A DNA stretch of 64,000 nucleotides from Candidatus Roizmanbacteria bacterium (GCA_012798265.1 JAAZNM010000005.1:62001-126000); one strand, 5' to 3'. Positions 41,582-50,297 are shown, counted from the stretch's first letter. Made by a program: numbers and translations. Notes: generated by a model from the letters alone, not told the origin.

Positions 41582-42637
41582 ATGAAAAAAATAATGCCAG
41601 TCTTCAAAAAGAGGTGGAAACTTATACTTGTCATCCTGATTGCGTTAGGCATAGCTTTAACGATATTCCTTACTTTCAGTCAACCTAATAAAAAGACGGA
41701 GACGGTAACGGTTAAAAAAGGGACGCTCGTACAAAATGTCGTTGCTTCAGGTCAAATAAAAGCTAAAGAAAGTGTCGACCTCAAATTTTCAACCGCAAGC
41801 AAACTTATCTGGCTCGGAGTAAAAAAAGGAGATACGGTAAAAAGATATCAGGCGGTCGCCACTCTCGATCGAGCCCAGCTTGAAAAAAATCTTAAACAGA
41901 AACTGTTGGACTATATGGGGGAACGCTGGGACTTTGAACAGGCCAGAGCCGACAAAAACGTCAAAACCGACCGACTTAACGATTACACTTTGACCGATGC
42001 GGAAAAACGTATTATCGAAAAAGCCCAGTTTACCCTTGACCGATCGGTTCTTGATGTTGAGATAAGCGATCTAGCTCTTAAACAGTCTGTCCTTTATTCT
42101 CCGATCGAAGGCACCGTCACCGATATCGGCGATCTGGTCGTGGGAACCCAACTTAGCCCAACCGACATTACAACCAAAATCATAAGAATAGTTAACTTTT
42201 CTACCCTTTATTTTGAAGCTAAAGTGAGCGAGATGGATTACGGTCGGATTAATACAGGCCAGAATGCTTATATCTCTATCGATGCTTTTGCTGGTAAAGA
42301 GTATCCGGCTGTGGTAGCTTACATCGGAAAAGAGGGGATAAAATCATCGGGCGGCAGCGTTAACATCTTGACCGAACTGACCCTCGAGCCATTTTTTGAC
42401 GCCATTGTCCCGGGATTAAGCGGTGAGGCCAAAATCACAACCAGCAAAAAGGATAACGTCTTTATTATTCCTAAAGAGACCCTGCTTACTGAAAAAGAAA
42501 AACAATACGTCGAAGTTATGAAAGGTGATAAACCGGTAAAAAAAGAGGTTAAAATAGGTTTAACCGCCTCCGATGAAGTTGAGATAGTTTCGGGTTTGTC
42601 TGAGGGCGACCTGATAATCGTTCCTTCGGTCAAATAG
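41582..42637 (+). CDS. Efflux adaptor of the HlyD/MacA (RND periplasmic adaptor) family
   Basis: 351 residues. N-terminal membrane helix at about 14-34. A biotinyl/lipoyl-like half with TVKKGTLVQNVVASGQIKAKESVDL and a matching YSPIEGTVTDIG half flank a short helical part (about 110-175). Beta-barrel and membrane-proximal domains with VSEMDYGRINTGQNAYI and PGLSGEAKI complete the fold. It bridges the exporter and the outside in MacAB-like systems. Its helical hairpin is short, which fits a cell with no distant outer membrane. It lies 27 bases after the permease, with its own -10 box, and overlaps pgi by 8 bases. Confidence 0.88.
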   Translation: MKKIMPVFKKRWKLILVILIALGIALTIFLTFSQPNKKTETVTVKKGTLVQNVVASGQIKAKESVDLKFSTASKLIWLGVKKGDTVKRYQAVATLDRAQLEKNLKQKLLDYMGERWDFEQARADKNVKTDRLNDYTLTDAEKRIIEKAQFTLDRSVLDVEISDLALKQSVLYSPIEGTVTDIGDLVVGTQLSPTDITTKIIRIVNFSTLYFEAKVSEMDYGRINTGQNAYISIDAFAGKEYPAVVAYIGKEGIKSSGGSVNILTELTLEPFFDAIVPGLSGEAKITTSKKDNVFIIPKETLLTEKEKQYVEVMKGDKPVKKEVKIGLTASDEVEIVSGLSEGDLIIVPSVK

Positions 42638-44207
42638 AACCGATCTGCTTAAGGAGATTTTTTGTCGAGGAGTCATAAGGGATTAGGCCGGGAGTTCCTT
42701 TCATCTGGTTTAATATCGACCTGGCGGCAGTCTTACCATACTGAACTCCTGGTTGGTCGAAACAGTTTATTCCCAACACCGTCCCCCAAACGTAGACGAT
42801 ATGTTCGTATAAAGAAACCAGCTCTCCTATGGTTTTTGGGGTAAGACGGTCGGCCAGAATCACCGTCGACGGCCTGTTGCCCGACAGGTTTGAACGGTTA
42901 TCAGACGTTATGTTGCCAAAAGCCAAAGCCTGGGACTGAGCTAACATGTTGGCCAAAAGGTAATCGTGTTGACTACCCAAAGGATCAATCGCCCTGCCAA
43001 AACCTATAAAATCCACCGGCGAGATAATCGTCCCCTGATGAAGAAGCTGGAAAAACGAATGCTGGACATCGGTTCCTACTCCTCCCCAGATAATCGCCCC
43101 GGTTTCATAGTCTGTTTTCTCTCCCGTCTCCGTCACTCCTTTACCCAAACTTTCCATAAGAAGTTGCTGCAGGTAGTCGGCAAAAAAATTCAAATACCGG
43201 CTATAGGGAATAACCGCATGAGTCTGCATCCGAAGAAAATCTGTATACCAAACATTAAGCAATCCCAATAATACCGGTTTATTCTCTTCAAAAGGAGCCG
43301 TAGCAAAATGATTATCCATAAGATGAAAACCTTCAAGCATCTCAAAAAAATTAGGAGCTCCGATAGCCAGCATCAATGACAACCCGATAGCGCTGCTTAA
43401 AGAAAACCGTCCCCCGACCCAATCCCAAAACTCAAAACAGTTTTTTTCGTCAATGCCGAATTTTTTCACTTCGGCAACATTGGCGGAAACGGCCACAAAA
43501 TGTTTGGCTACCGCCGTTTCGTCTTTTAATCTATCGATCAACCACGACCGGGCCGATCTGGCGTTAATCATCGTCTCCTCGGTAGTAAAACTTTTTGAAG
43601 AAACGACAAATAAGGTTTCTTCGGGATTAATGCGGTTTAGGATTAAGGTTATGTCGGTCGGATCGATATTGGAAACGAAATAAACCTTCATCTTGTCGCA
43701 ACGATAGTTACGTAAAGCAGAATAGGCCATCTTCGGGCCGAGATCCGATCCTCCGATTCCGATATTAACGATGGAACGGATCGGCCTGCCGGTTGACCCA
43801 AGCCATATCCTGTCATGGATCTTTCTCGTAAATTCGGCCATTGAATCAAGTACTTTGTATACCTCAACGGCAACGTTCTTTCCATCAAAAAATACCGCCT
43901 TCCCCCTCGGTATCCTTAAAGCAGTGTGCAAAGCCGCCCGTCTTTCGCTTTTATTAACGATCTCGCCTTCGAACAAGGCTTTGATCGCTTTATCAAGATT
44001 AACTTCTCTGGCCAAATCAAAGAGTAAATTCAGAATCTCCGGAGTGATTAAGTTCTTCGAGTAATCGATAAAAAGATCGGCTGCCTTTCCGCTCATCTGG
44101 ACTCCCCTGTCGGGATTTTTTTTAAATAAATCCGTGAGATTGAGGTTTTTTTCTCCGGCGATTTTTTTAAGTCTTGCCCAAGGCCGAGTTGAAGAAATAA
44201 GGCTCAT
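42630..44207 (-). CDS. pgi: Glucose-6-phosphate isomerase
   Basis: Interconverts glucose-6-phosphate and fructose-6-phosphate. Family blocks are present: VNIGIGGSDLGP (about 147-158), the phosphate-binding SKSFTTEETM, GGRFSLSSAIGLS, and GVGTDVQHSFFQLLHQG with the active-site His region. NCFDQPGVQYGK at the C-terminus is the other conserved signature. 525 residues is close to the usual 540-550. An extended TATATT box ends 7 bases before the ATG, so it can be expressed apart from the peptidase gene upstream. Convergent with the adaptor gene. Confidence 0.96.
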   Translation of the reverse strand: MSLISSTRPWARLKKIAGEKNLNLTDLFKKNPDRGVQMSGKAADLFIDYSKNLITPEILNLLFDLAREVNLDKAIKALFEGEIVNKSERRAALHTALRIPRGKAVFFDGKNVAVEVYKVLDSMAEFTRKIHDRIWLGSTGRPIRSIVNIGIGGSDLGPKMAYSALRNYRCDKMKVYFVSNIDPTDITLILNRINPEETLFVVSSKSFTTEETMINARSARSWLIDRLKDETAVAKHFVAVSANVAEVKKFGIDEKNCFEFWDWVGGRFSLSSAIGLSLMLAIGAPNFFEMLEGFHLMDNHFATAPFEENKPVLLGLLNVWYTDFLRMQTHAVIPYSRYLNFFADYLQQLLMESLGKGVTETGEKTDYETGAIIWGGVGTDVQHSFFQLLHQGTIISPVDFIGFGRAIDPLGSQHDYLLANMLAQSQALAFGNITSDNRSNLSGNRPSTVILADRLTPKTIGELVSLYEHIVYVWGTVLGINCFDQPGVQYGKTAARSILNQMKGTPGLIPYDSSTKNLLKQIGSI

Positions 44208-44214
44208 ACTAATA

Positions 44215-44223
44215 AATATAGCA
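44215..44223 (-). promoter_or_regulatory. Extended -10 box of pgi
   Basis: TGC followed by TATATT on the minus strand, ending 7 bases before the ATG at 44207. Same nonamer as at 35508-35516. Confidence 0.55.
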
Positions 44224-44225
44224 TA

Positions 44226-45308
44226 TTAGCCGGATACTAAAACCAGCATCAGTTTGACGAGGTTTTCCATCTCGGTTATCTTCATCCGTTCATTTTCCGA
44301 ATGACTGAATTCGCTGCCGTCACCCATATTCAAACAAAACAAACCACGGTTATTGAATATATTGGCATCGGATACTCCCCAGGTAACGACAGTTTTCGCT
44401 TGCAGTCCGGCTTCGGTTATCTTTTTCTTGACTTCGTCGATGTATCGAGTAGTCCGCGAACCGGCAAAATTATAGCCTGGATTCTCTTTGACAAATTTAA
44501 TCTCGTATCTGGCCTTATATTGTTTGATAACTTTTTTTATGTTCTCTTCAAAAAAAAATTTGTTTGCGGATAGTTTTTTTTGCGACAGACTTCTTATTTC
44601 TCCTTTGACGGTAATCTCTCCAGGTATGGTATTTCTTACCTTGCCGCCGTTTACGACCCCGACATTAAAGATGGTATCTTCATCAAGTTTTCCTATTTTT
44701 ATCGTTCCCAGAAGATCTTTCAAAATCAACAAGGCGTTTATTGCCTCGCTATGTCTTGAAGCATGGGCGGCTCTCCCTATCAAACTAAGGTCAAATCGTT
44801 CATAATGGGGAGAGGCGGTGACGATTGTCCCGACCGGATTTGATGAATCAAAACAAAAGCCTTTTTTTGACTTCAACAGCGAATAATCGAAGTTCACAGC
44901 TCCATAGTTGCCTATCTCTTCCGACCGTGTAAAAATTATCTCCAACGGTCGGTGATCCAACTTTTTTTCCCTTAATATAAGGACCGCTTCAAAAATACAG
45001 GCTATAGTTGCCTTATTATCGGCTCCCAATATGGTAGGCCCACCCGACACGATATACTGACCGTTTATTTTCGGTTTGATATTCCGTCCCGGTTCCACCG
45101 TATCCATATGGGCGCAAAAAAATACCGGTTCGGTGTCTTTCTTGCCGGATATACGAACGTAAAGGTTACCGTAAAGATCTTCTTTTATCGCCAATCCGCA
45201 GTTAGTAAACCAATCGGCAATAAAGGCCTTTATACGCTCTTCTTCTCCTGTCGGAGAGTCTATTTTTACAAGTTTAAAAAAATTGTCTATAGTCCTGTCG
45301 ATATTCAT
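44226..45308 (-). CDS. M20-family metallopeptidase, peptidase T/PepV-like
   Basis: 360 residues. Two-zinc exopeptidase of the M20 family. Visible active-site parts: FFCAHMDTVEPG with the first zinc His and catalytic Asp (about 67-78), GADNKATIA with the bridging Asp (about 94-102), and RSEEIGNYG with the catalytic Glu pair (about 126-134). The dimerisation domain and the final zinc His (SEFSHSENE) are present. It resembles PepT and related di/tripeptidases. It starts 2 bases after the stop of an ATP-grasp ligase, so they likely form one operon and could act on the same peptide. Confidence 0.9.
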   Translation of the reverse strand: MNIDRTIDNFFKLVKIDSPTGEEERIKAFIADWFTNCGLAIKEDLYGNLYVRISGKKDTEPVFFCAHMDTVEPGRNIKPKINGQYIVSGGPTILGADNKATIACIFEAVLILREKKLDHRPLEIIFTRSEEIGNYGAVNFDYSLLKSKKGFCFDSSNPVGTIVTASPHYERFDLSLIGRAAHASRHSEAINALLILKDLLGTIKIGKLDEDTIFNVGVVNGGKVRNTIPGEITVKGEIRSLSQKKLSANKFFFEENIKKVIKQYKARYEIKFVKENPGYNFAGSRTTRYIDEVKKKITEAGLQAKTVVTWGVSDANIFNNRGLFCLNMGDGSEFSHSENERMKITEMENLVKLMLVLVSG

Positions 45309-45310
45309 AT

Positions 45311-46645
45311 TTATTTTAGGTAACCTTTTTTAGCCATCTGTCCGTATGCCAAATCCAACATATCCTCGACCTGCGATACGTTATCTCCCGTCGCCCACAG
45401 CATACCGCTTCCCGGCAGCCAAACTATTGGAAAAACGCCTTTGCGGGTACTCGGATCATATTGAATACAGTTGTCGGAAAGAACCGACCATAGATCTTTT
45501 AATTCGCAGTCGGGTTCTCCCGGCGATTTTTTTGACATATAAGGACCTGTTACTCCCAAACCTTCAGCCAAGGCTATCGCCGGATGGGCTCCGGTCAAAC
45601 GCCGACCGTTATGCTCTATGACAATAACCTTTTCTTGACCGTTTTCCTTAAATGAAGCCATATCGAGGCCGCCCCAACCGACAAGTCTTCCGTCTATGTC
45701 TTTGATTCCTTTTATGAAGCGCTGAAAAATATCTAAAGCCTGATCTTTGACCTCAAAATTGACGCCGTTATTGAATATATTTCCCTGCCAGTTACTCCCC
45801 TCGATTATCTGTTCGGTTATCCCTTTAGGGCTGATTATTCGTTCCCCTTCATACTGGATTGAAAAAAAACCGGTGATGTCCGGAATAAAAGATTGAATCT
45901 CCACCGGAGTCTCCTGACCCAAGATATCCAGGGCTCCTTGCTCTTTAAGACGGTTATAATGGTCGACCAATTCCGACTGGTTACCGATTTTTTTTAGGGT
46001 AAAACCTCCCGATGAAAATACCGGCTTAAAAAAAACCTCGGCTTTTTCCTTACTGGTGCTGACCAAATCATAAGCCTCAAGAATTTCTCCAAGTCCGGTT
46101 CCGTTAAAGGCGACCGGATAAGGGATGTCGTATGTTTCGGGAAAAGAAAGCACCTCCGGGGCATTCACGTTTCTTCCCCAACCTGAACGGTTGGCCGGAT
46201 GATCCAATCTTTCATAATATAGTTTTGGCGGCAAAGCAACATCTATATTAATCCCCCGTTGTTTGAGAATATTTGTCCATTCGTATAAGGGCTCTGTCGC
46301 CGCATAAGGATAAACCGTATACTTTGAATTTCGGTCAAACACTTCCTTGGCCAAACTGGCGGTAAAGGCGCCTATGGCCACATCAAGCAGATAATCTTGA
46401 TCGGGCACGAACACCGGCCGACCGATCTGGCCGTTTGATTTGTCCATAGATCCGGTAATCTGACCAAGCTGATAATAATATTTTTTTAACTCTTGGTTAT
46501 CCGGCATCATGAATATGCCTTCGGGATTTTTTATGCCAAAACATAATGATCGTCCCGGGATATACCACCGGTCATAGTTGTCGCCGTCATTACGGTATTC
46601 GGGGATACTACCCTGGGCGTATACGGATATCGGTCTTTTTTCCAT
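45311..46645 (-). CDS. ATP-grasp ligase of the PGM1-like (peptide ligase) type
   Basis: 444 residues from the ATG at 46645. The C-terminal half has ATP-grasp features: FFKPVFSSGGFTLKK (Lys and Gly-rich loop, about 207-221), a mixed segment with EIQSFIP, and WGGLDMA with VIEHNGRRLTGAHPA, carrying the Mg-binding Glu/Asn/Arg cluster typical of PGM1-like enzymes. The N-terminal half is a pre-ATP-grasp domain. PGM1 relatives join carboxylates and amines, often in small peptides. The start is fixed by a TATAAT 7 bases upstream and a TTGACT -35. It leads an operon with the M20 peptidase. Confidence 0.8.
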   Translation of the reverse strand: MEKRPISVYAQGSIPEYRNDGDNYDRWYIPGRSLCFGIKNPEGIFMMPDNQELKKYYYQLGQITGSMDKSNGQIGRPVFVPDQDYLLDVAIGAFTASLAKEVFDRNSKYTVYPYAATEPLYEWTNILKQRGINIDVALPPKLYYERLDHPANRSGWGRNVNAPEVLSFPETYDIPYPVAFNGTGLGEILEAYDLVSTSKEKAEVFFKPVFSSGGFTLKKIGNQSELVDHYNRLKEQGALDILGQETPVEIQSFIPDITGFFSIQYEGERIISPKGITEQIIEGSNWQGNIFNNGVNFEVKDQALDIFQRFIKGIKDIDGRLVGWGGLDMASFKENGQEKVIVIEHNGRRLTGAHPAIALAEGLGVTGPYMSKKSPGEPDCELKDLWSVLSDNCIQYDPSTRKGVFPIVWLPGSGMLWATGDNVSQVEDMLDLAYGQMAKKGYLK

Positions 46646-46652
46646 AGCAATT

Positions 46653-46680
46653 ATTATATTGACGAAACCCAATCAGTCAA
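46653..46680 (-). promoter_or_regulatory. Strong promoter of the ATP-grasp/peptidase operon
   Basis: -35 TTGACT (46675-46680), 16-base spacer, -10 TATAAT (46653-46658) on the minus strand, then 7 bases to the ATG at 46645. Leaderless. Confidence 0.7.
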
Positions 46681-46743
46681 ATTTTTGAACATAATTTACA
46701 AAAAAAATATGAAGTGTTAAAGATTTAACAAAAGTATCTATTA

Positions 46744-47091
46744 CTACTTAGGACAAGAGGATTTTTTGTTTACGAGTTTTAACAGTTTGATTATTTGTTT
46801 TTCGTCTATAGAATCGAGAGTGGGAACTTTAATGTGCCGGGCAGTTTTTCCACTGCCTTCGAACGAACTGATCTCGTCTTTGTTTAATCCAATAATGGAA
46901 AAACCCATATTCACCTGTTTTTTCAGTGAAGCCAAATAGAATTTTCCGCCTGCGTAAATCGGCACTCCCCAAGCAAAATCTTCCTTTGCATCAGGAAGTG
47001 TCTTGAAGATAATTTCTCTAAGTTTTTTCAGGATTGCCCTATGCTCGGAACTTTGTTTATTGAGATAGTCCAATACCTTCTGGTTTACCAT
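46744..47091 (-). CDS. DUF1801 domain protein
   Basis: 115 residues. LKKLREIIFKTLPDAKEDFAWGVPIY and GGKFYLASLKKQVNMGF, then a C-terminal DEKQIIKLLKLV helix, match the DUF1801/YdhG-like fold. These are small, widely distributed proteins of uncertain role, sometimes linked to iron or stress. No signal peptide. The small intergenic spacer to the ATP-grasp gene (46681-46743) holds nothing evident. Function not inferable. Confidence 0.8.
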   Translation of the reverse strand: MVNQKVLDYLNKQSSEHRAILKKLREIIFKTLPDAKEDFAWGVPIYAGGKFYLASLKKQVNMGFSIIGLNKDEISSFEGSGKTARHIKVPTLDSIDEKQIIKLLKLVNKKSSCPK

Positions 47092-47167
47092 TGTTAATGA
47101 ATTATATATTTTTATCGATAAAAATATATAGAATCCGCCTCCGTATAAAGCTTCGGCGAGGCGAAGG

Positions 47168-47256
47168 CGGAGGAGGTGGGATTCGAACCCACGCGAGCTT
47201 TATCAGCTCAAGGGTTTAGCAAACCCTCGCAATGGACCAAGCTATGCGACTCCTCC
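47168..47256 (-). tRNA. tRNA-Ser (anticodon GCT)
   Basis: Acceptor GGAGGAG/CTCCTCC, anticodon stem AGGGT/ACCCT with loop TTGCTAA, long variable arm (GAGCT..AGCTC), T-arm GTGGG-TTCGAAT-CCCAC. Reads AGC/AGU. CCA not encoded (3' end GCCT). It lies 19 bases after tRNA-Leu on the same strand. Confidence 0.94.
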
Positions 47257-47275
47257 ATAAAAACAATTCAGCCGG

Positions 47276-47356
47276 TGCCGCAGAGAGGAGTTGAACCTCT
47301 ACGGGTTGCCCCACACGGCCCTGAACCGTGCGCGTCTGCCATTCCGCCACTGCGGC
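47276..47356 (-). tRNA. tRNA-Leu (anticodon CAG)
   Basis: Acceptor GCCGCAG/CTGCGGC, anticodon stem CACGG/CCGTG with loop TTCAGGG, long variable arm (TGGGGCAACCC), T-arm AGAGG-TTCAACT-CCTCT. Reads CUG. CCA not encoded (3' ACCG). Confidence 0.94.
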
Positions 47357-47370
47357 TACTTTGTTTTTAA

Positions 47371-47379
47371 ATTATATCA
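47371..47379 (-). promoter_or_regulatory. Extended -10 box of the tRNA-Leu/tRNA-Ser pair
   Basis: TGA followed by TATAAT on the minus strand, 14 bases before the mature tRNA-Leu 5' end. It fits between the tRNA and the end of the nucleotidyltransferase gene. Confidence 0.55.
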
Positions 47380-47380
47380 T

Positions 47381-48328
47381 CTAGACCGCTTGAAGAGCGT
47401 TTAATTTACCTTCAAAATCGTCAGGGAAAAACCAAAGTTGGGTATTGGTAATAATCTCCGTAGTGCGGTGATGATTAATAAGTATCAGCTGGGCTTGTTT
47501 TAATAACCACTCTACAACATCACCAACAAAATTCCAAATTCCAAGTAACGACCGTGATCTGTTTGCAATTTGTAACTTGTTTGTGATTTTGGCGTTTGGG
47601 AATAGGTCATAAATCCACTTGTTAGCTTCCAAAAACCTTTCGTACGTCTGATTTTTATTAATAAGCGGTTTCATTTGTAAAATTTCGTGGGCGATATAGA
47701 GGTTTTTTTTGTGCTCCGGGACAGTGAGATCGTTCTCGTCAAAAAACAGATTGAGGCAGACTTTATCTTTAAATCCGACTCTTAAGCTTTTGCGGGCTGT
47801 CGACTGACGTTTTCTCCTTATCCCGAGTACTTGACCCAATAACAAGGCTATAAACCTACCCGAAAACAGCCTGTTTTTAGCGGTGATAATAAAAAGGTCG
47901 ATATCGTCATCGTATCCGGCATTCATCATCGCCATGCTTCCGGAAAGGCCGATTAGTTTAATCTGGGGAAACATCGAAAGCGATTTGATATAAAACCGTA
48001 TTTTTTTCAGTTTGTTCTTTGATTCGGCCTGTCTTCTAGCCAAATTTTGTAATTTGTAATTTTTTGTTTGTGATTTTACAATACCATACTCCCCTACAGT
48101 ATATTTTTCGGAAAAACCCACTCTTTTTGAGTGTTTGTCGAAATATAAGATCTTTTTTTCAGACAATCTGTTTATTTCCTTAAGCAAACGGTCTTTTGAA
48201 GTTTCCCCAGGCAAAAAAATATGGAGTTCCCCAAGGAAGGGTCGGTAAGAGAAACGCCTGAAGTAACGAATTGTTTTTATGATACCTTCTTCCAGAAATC
48301 GGTTATCTTTTGTTTTATTATCAACCAT
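47381..48328 (-). CDS. Nucleotidyltransferase-domain protein with N-terminal winged helix
   Basis: 315 residues. GLSGSMAMMNAGYDDDIDLFI (about 123-143) is the GS..DxD motif of the polymerase-beta-like nucleotidyltransferase fold, with Asp ligands for metal. The first 75 residues look like a winged-helix domain (RRFSYRPFLGELHIFL). The ATG at 48328 overlaps the upstream gene by 52 bases; a start further upstream would overlap more. Two segments of the protein are encoded by AT-rich repeat words (around 47523-47600 and 48038-48090), so it may have been expanded. The substrate is unknown. Confidence 0.75.
   Translation of the reverse strand: MVDNKTKDNRFLEEGIIKTIRYFRRFSYRPFLGELHIFLPGETSKDRLLKEINRLSEKKILYFDKHSKRVGFSEKYTVGEYGIVKSQTKNYKLQNLARRQAESKNKLKKIRFYIKSLSMFPQIKLIGLSGSMAMMNAGYDDDIDLFIITAKNRLFSGRFIALLLGQVLGIRRKRQSTARKSLRVGFKDKVCLNLFFDENDLTVPEHKKNLYIAHEILQMKPLINKNQTYERFLEANKWIYDLFPNAKITNKLQIANRSRSLLGIWNFVGDVVEWLLKQAQLILINHHRTTEIITNTQLWFFPDDFEGKLNALQAV
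47523..47600. repeat. AT-rich repeat copy inside the nucleotidyltransferase gene
   Basis: AATTCCAAATTCCAAG, then TTTGCAATTTGTAACTTGTTTGTGATTTTGG. It resembles 61466-61557 in leuS and the intergenic copies. Translated in frame as ITNKLQIANRSRSLLGIWNF. Confidence 0.5.
48038..48090. repeat. AT-rich repeat copy inside the nucleotidyltransferase gene
   Basis: AATTTTGTAATTTGTAATTTTTTG and TTTGTGATTTT, the same words as at 30385-30420. Translated in frame as VKSQTKNYKLQNLA. Confidence 0.5.
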
Positions 48329-49038
48329 AAAAAAACTATCAATCTTAACTGCCGACGTAGGCGCCACGGTTGACGAACCAGCCTATAAGTCCATTCGAAC
48401 CCAAAGCTTCTTACCAATTCAGGCGCCCGGCTGATTCTACCACTTAAATAATCAAAAGCTCCTCCGACCCCCATAACAACGCAGTTTTGAAAATGATCCT
48501 GATGTTCCCATAACCAAAGCTCCTGGTAGGGCGACCCGAAAGCAACAAATATCAGATGTGGCTTGTAATCAAGCACTATTGAAAAGATCTCCGCTTCTTC
48601 CTCCTTTTTTGGCTGTCTTATATTTTTTATCCCTGATAGCCCCAAAAATTTAGCTTCAGGAAATTTACGTTGATAGCAATCAGCTAAGGTAACTGCTAAA
48701 TTTCCGTCTCCGCCGATTAACAGCACTCTAAAGCATGATCTGTTGGCCTGCCTTATAAGTTCCGACATCAAGTCGACACCCGTTAACCTTTCTCCGATCT
48801 CGATATTCAACAATCGGGCCGCCAGAACAATCCCTACACCGTCAATTATTTTCATCTGGGCTGTCTCGACAACCTTTTTAAAAATGGCATTCGATTGAGC
48901 GATAACCAGATTTTCCGGGTTTATGGACACTATATGATAAAAACCGTCTGGTTTTTCAGTGTATTTTATAATTTTCTCTAGGATGTTTTTTTTAGTCTGT
49001 GGTAAAACCGTGATTCCAAGTATTTTTTTCACAATCAT
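48277..49038 (-). CDS. WecG/TagA/CpsF family glycosyltransferase (GT26)
   Basis: 253 residues. IIDGVGIVLAARLL, GERLTGVDLM, FGSPYQELWLW and GVGGAFDYLSGRISRAPE are the conserved GT26 blocks, with the catalytic Asp in the IDG segment. Family members transfer ManNAc-type sugars to lipid-linked acceptors in enterobacterial common antigen or wall teichoic acid synthesis. The C-terminal helix carries the basic/aromatic membrane-binding segment (WRLRRQLRLIVFLW). It overlaps the nucleotidyltransferase gene downstream by 52 bases. Confidence 0.93.
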   Translation of the reverse strand: MIVKKILGITVLPQTKKNILEKIIKYTEKPDGFYHIVSINPENLVIAQSNAIFKKVVETAQMKIIDGVGIVLAARLLNIEIGERLTGVDLMSELIRQANRSCFRVLLIGGDGNLAVTLADCYQRKFPEAKFLGLSGIKNIRQPKKEEEAEIFSIVLDYKPHLIFVAFGSPYQELWLWEHQDHFQNCVVMGVGGAFDYLSGRISRAPELVRSFGFEWTYRLVRQPWRLRRQLRLIVFLWLIIKQKITDFWKKVS

Positions 49039-49266
49039 TTTGTTAGAATTACTATAAGTAAATATTTATTTTAAAATATTATATTATTATTAAGTTTTTG
49101 TTCAATTGTTTTGAACTAAATAAATCTTAATTTGATAATAAAAATTAAGATTATTCGTGAAAATACCTGATGCCCTTATATATAATACTATATATAGTAC
49201 AGTTTCTCTTATTAACTTTTGACTTTTTACTTTTTACTTTTGACTTTATATAAATATAGGTTAAAT
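49039..49266. repeat. AT-rich intergenic region with repeat words
   Basis: 228 bases between the mreB end and the GT26 start. It holds several TTTTGACTTTTTACTTTT words (49206-49250) and a 14-base palindrome TACTATATATAGTA (49186-49199). I see no gene. A promoter for the GT26 gene is not clear. Confidence 0.4.
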
Positions 49267-50268
49267 TTAACGTATAGCATCTTTAAAACTATCTAAGTTC
49301 TCTATTGCCATGCCCACCCCCCTAATGACCGCAAACAACGGCTCCTCGATTACAAAAGAGGCGACGCCGGTATAATGAGTGATATATTTGTCTATGTTTG
49401 TAAGAAGAGCCGTCCCTCCGGACATGACTATTCCTTTGTCGACTATATCGGCGGCAAGCTCGGGCGGAGATTTTGACAGGACCTCTTTTATCCCTTCGAG
49501 AATAAATTTTAAAGGCTTTTGGATGGCTTCGTTAATACTTTTTTCACCTACCTCAAATATCTTGGGAAGACCGGATTGAAAATCGCGGCCCTTGACCTCC
49601 ATGGTTTTTTCCTTTTCGCCGGTGACGAAAGCATTACCAACCTTCATCTTTATATCCTCGGCCGTCCGCTCACCCACGATCAGGTTGTGTTTTTTTCGCA
49701 TATGACTGAGTATCGCTTCGTCGAGCTTTGTGCCGGCCGTCCTTATCGTTTTATAGACAACCAACTGACCTAAGGATATGATAGCCACTTCGGTTGTCCC
49801 TCCTCCGAGATTAACAATCATGTGCCCTGAAGCCTGCGATATTGGGATCTTGGCTCCAATAGCCGCCGCAAGCGGCTCTTCTATCAAATAGACTTCGGAG
49901 GCGCCGGCCTGTTTGCAGGCTGAGACGATCGCTCTTTTTTCTACCTGTGAAGCTCCTCCGGGAATCGATATCATCACCTGAGGCCATAATATCCTCCCTT
50001 TGAGAGCTTTTTTTAGAAAGTACGTGATCATTGCCGAAGTGGTCCGATAATCGGCGATCACGCCTTCCTTCATCGGTCTTGATGCGACAATCGAACCGGG
50101 AGTACGACCGAGCATCTCTCGGGCGTCGTCACCTACCGCCAGTATTCTTTTGTCCTCTAGCGAATAAGCGACGACGGTCGGTTCATTCAGAACTATTCCC
50201 TGGCCGGCCACGTAAACCAAGGTATTGGCCGTTCCCAAATCAATACCGACTTTCTTGCTAAAAAACAT
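49267..50268 (-). CDS. mreB: Rod shape-determining protein MreB
   Basis: A bacterial actin that forms filaments under the membrane and guides side-wall growth. GIDLGTANTLVYV at 8-20 is the first phosphate loop, and the second has IVNLGGGTTEVAI near 155-167. The conserved VYLIEEPLAAAIGA and VMSGGTALL are also present. 333 residues is the usual length. It sits alone between divergent genes, with mreC and mreD not adjacent. A TATACT box ends 7 bases before the ATG. Confidence 0.97.
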   Translation of the reverse strand: MFFSKKVGIDLGTANTLVYVAGQGIVLNEPTVVAYSLEDKRILAVGDDAREMLGRTPGSIVASRPMKEGVIADYRTTSAMITYFLKKALKGRILWPQVMISIPGGASQVEKRAIVSACKQAGASEVYLIEEPLAAAIGAKIPISQASGHMIVNLGGGTTEVAIISLGQLVVYKTIRTAGTKLDEAILSHMRKKHNLIVGERTAEDIKMKVGNAFVTGEKEKTMEVKGRDFQSGLPKIFEVGEKSINEAIQKPLKFILEGIKEVLSKSPPELAADIVDKGIVMSGGTALLTNIDKYITHYTGVASFVIEEPLFAVIRGVGMAIENLDSFKDAIR

Positions 50269-50275
50269 ATAAAAT

Positions 50276-50281
50276 AGTATA
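50276..50281 (-). promoter_or_regulatory. -10 box of mreB
   Basis: TATACT on the minus strand, 7 bases before the ATG. It lies 16 bases from the divergent TATAAT box at 50298. Confidence 0.55.
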
Positions 50282-50297
50282 CTACAATCTCAGAATA

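Noticed and set aside
49186-49199. 14-base palindrome as a terminator of mreB
   Set aside because: It is pure A/T except for two pairs, has no loop and no U-tract; no support beyond AT-rich chance.
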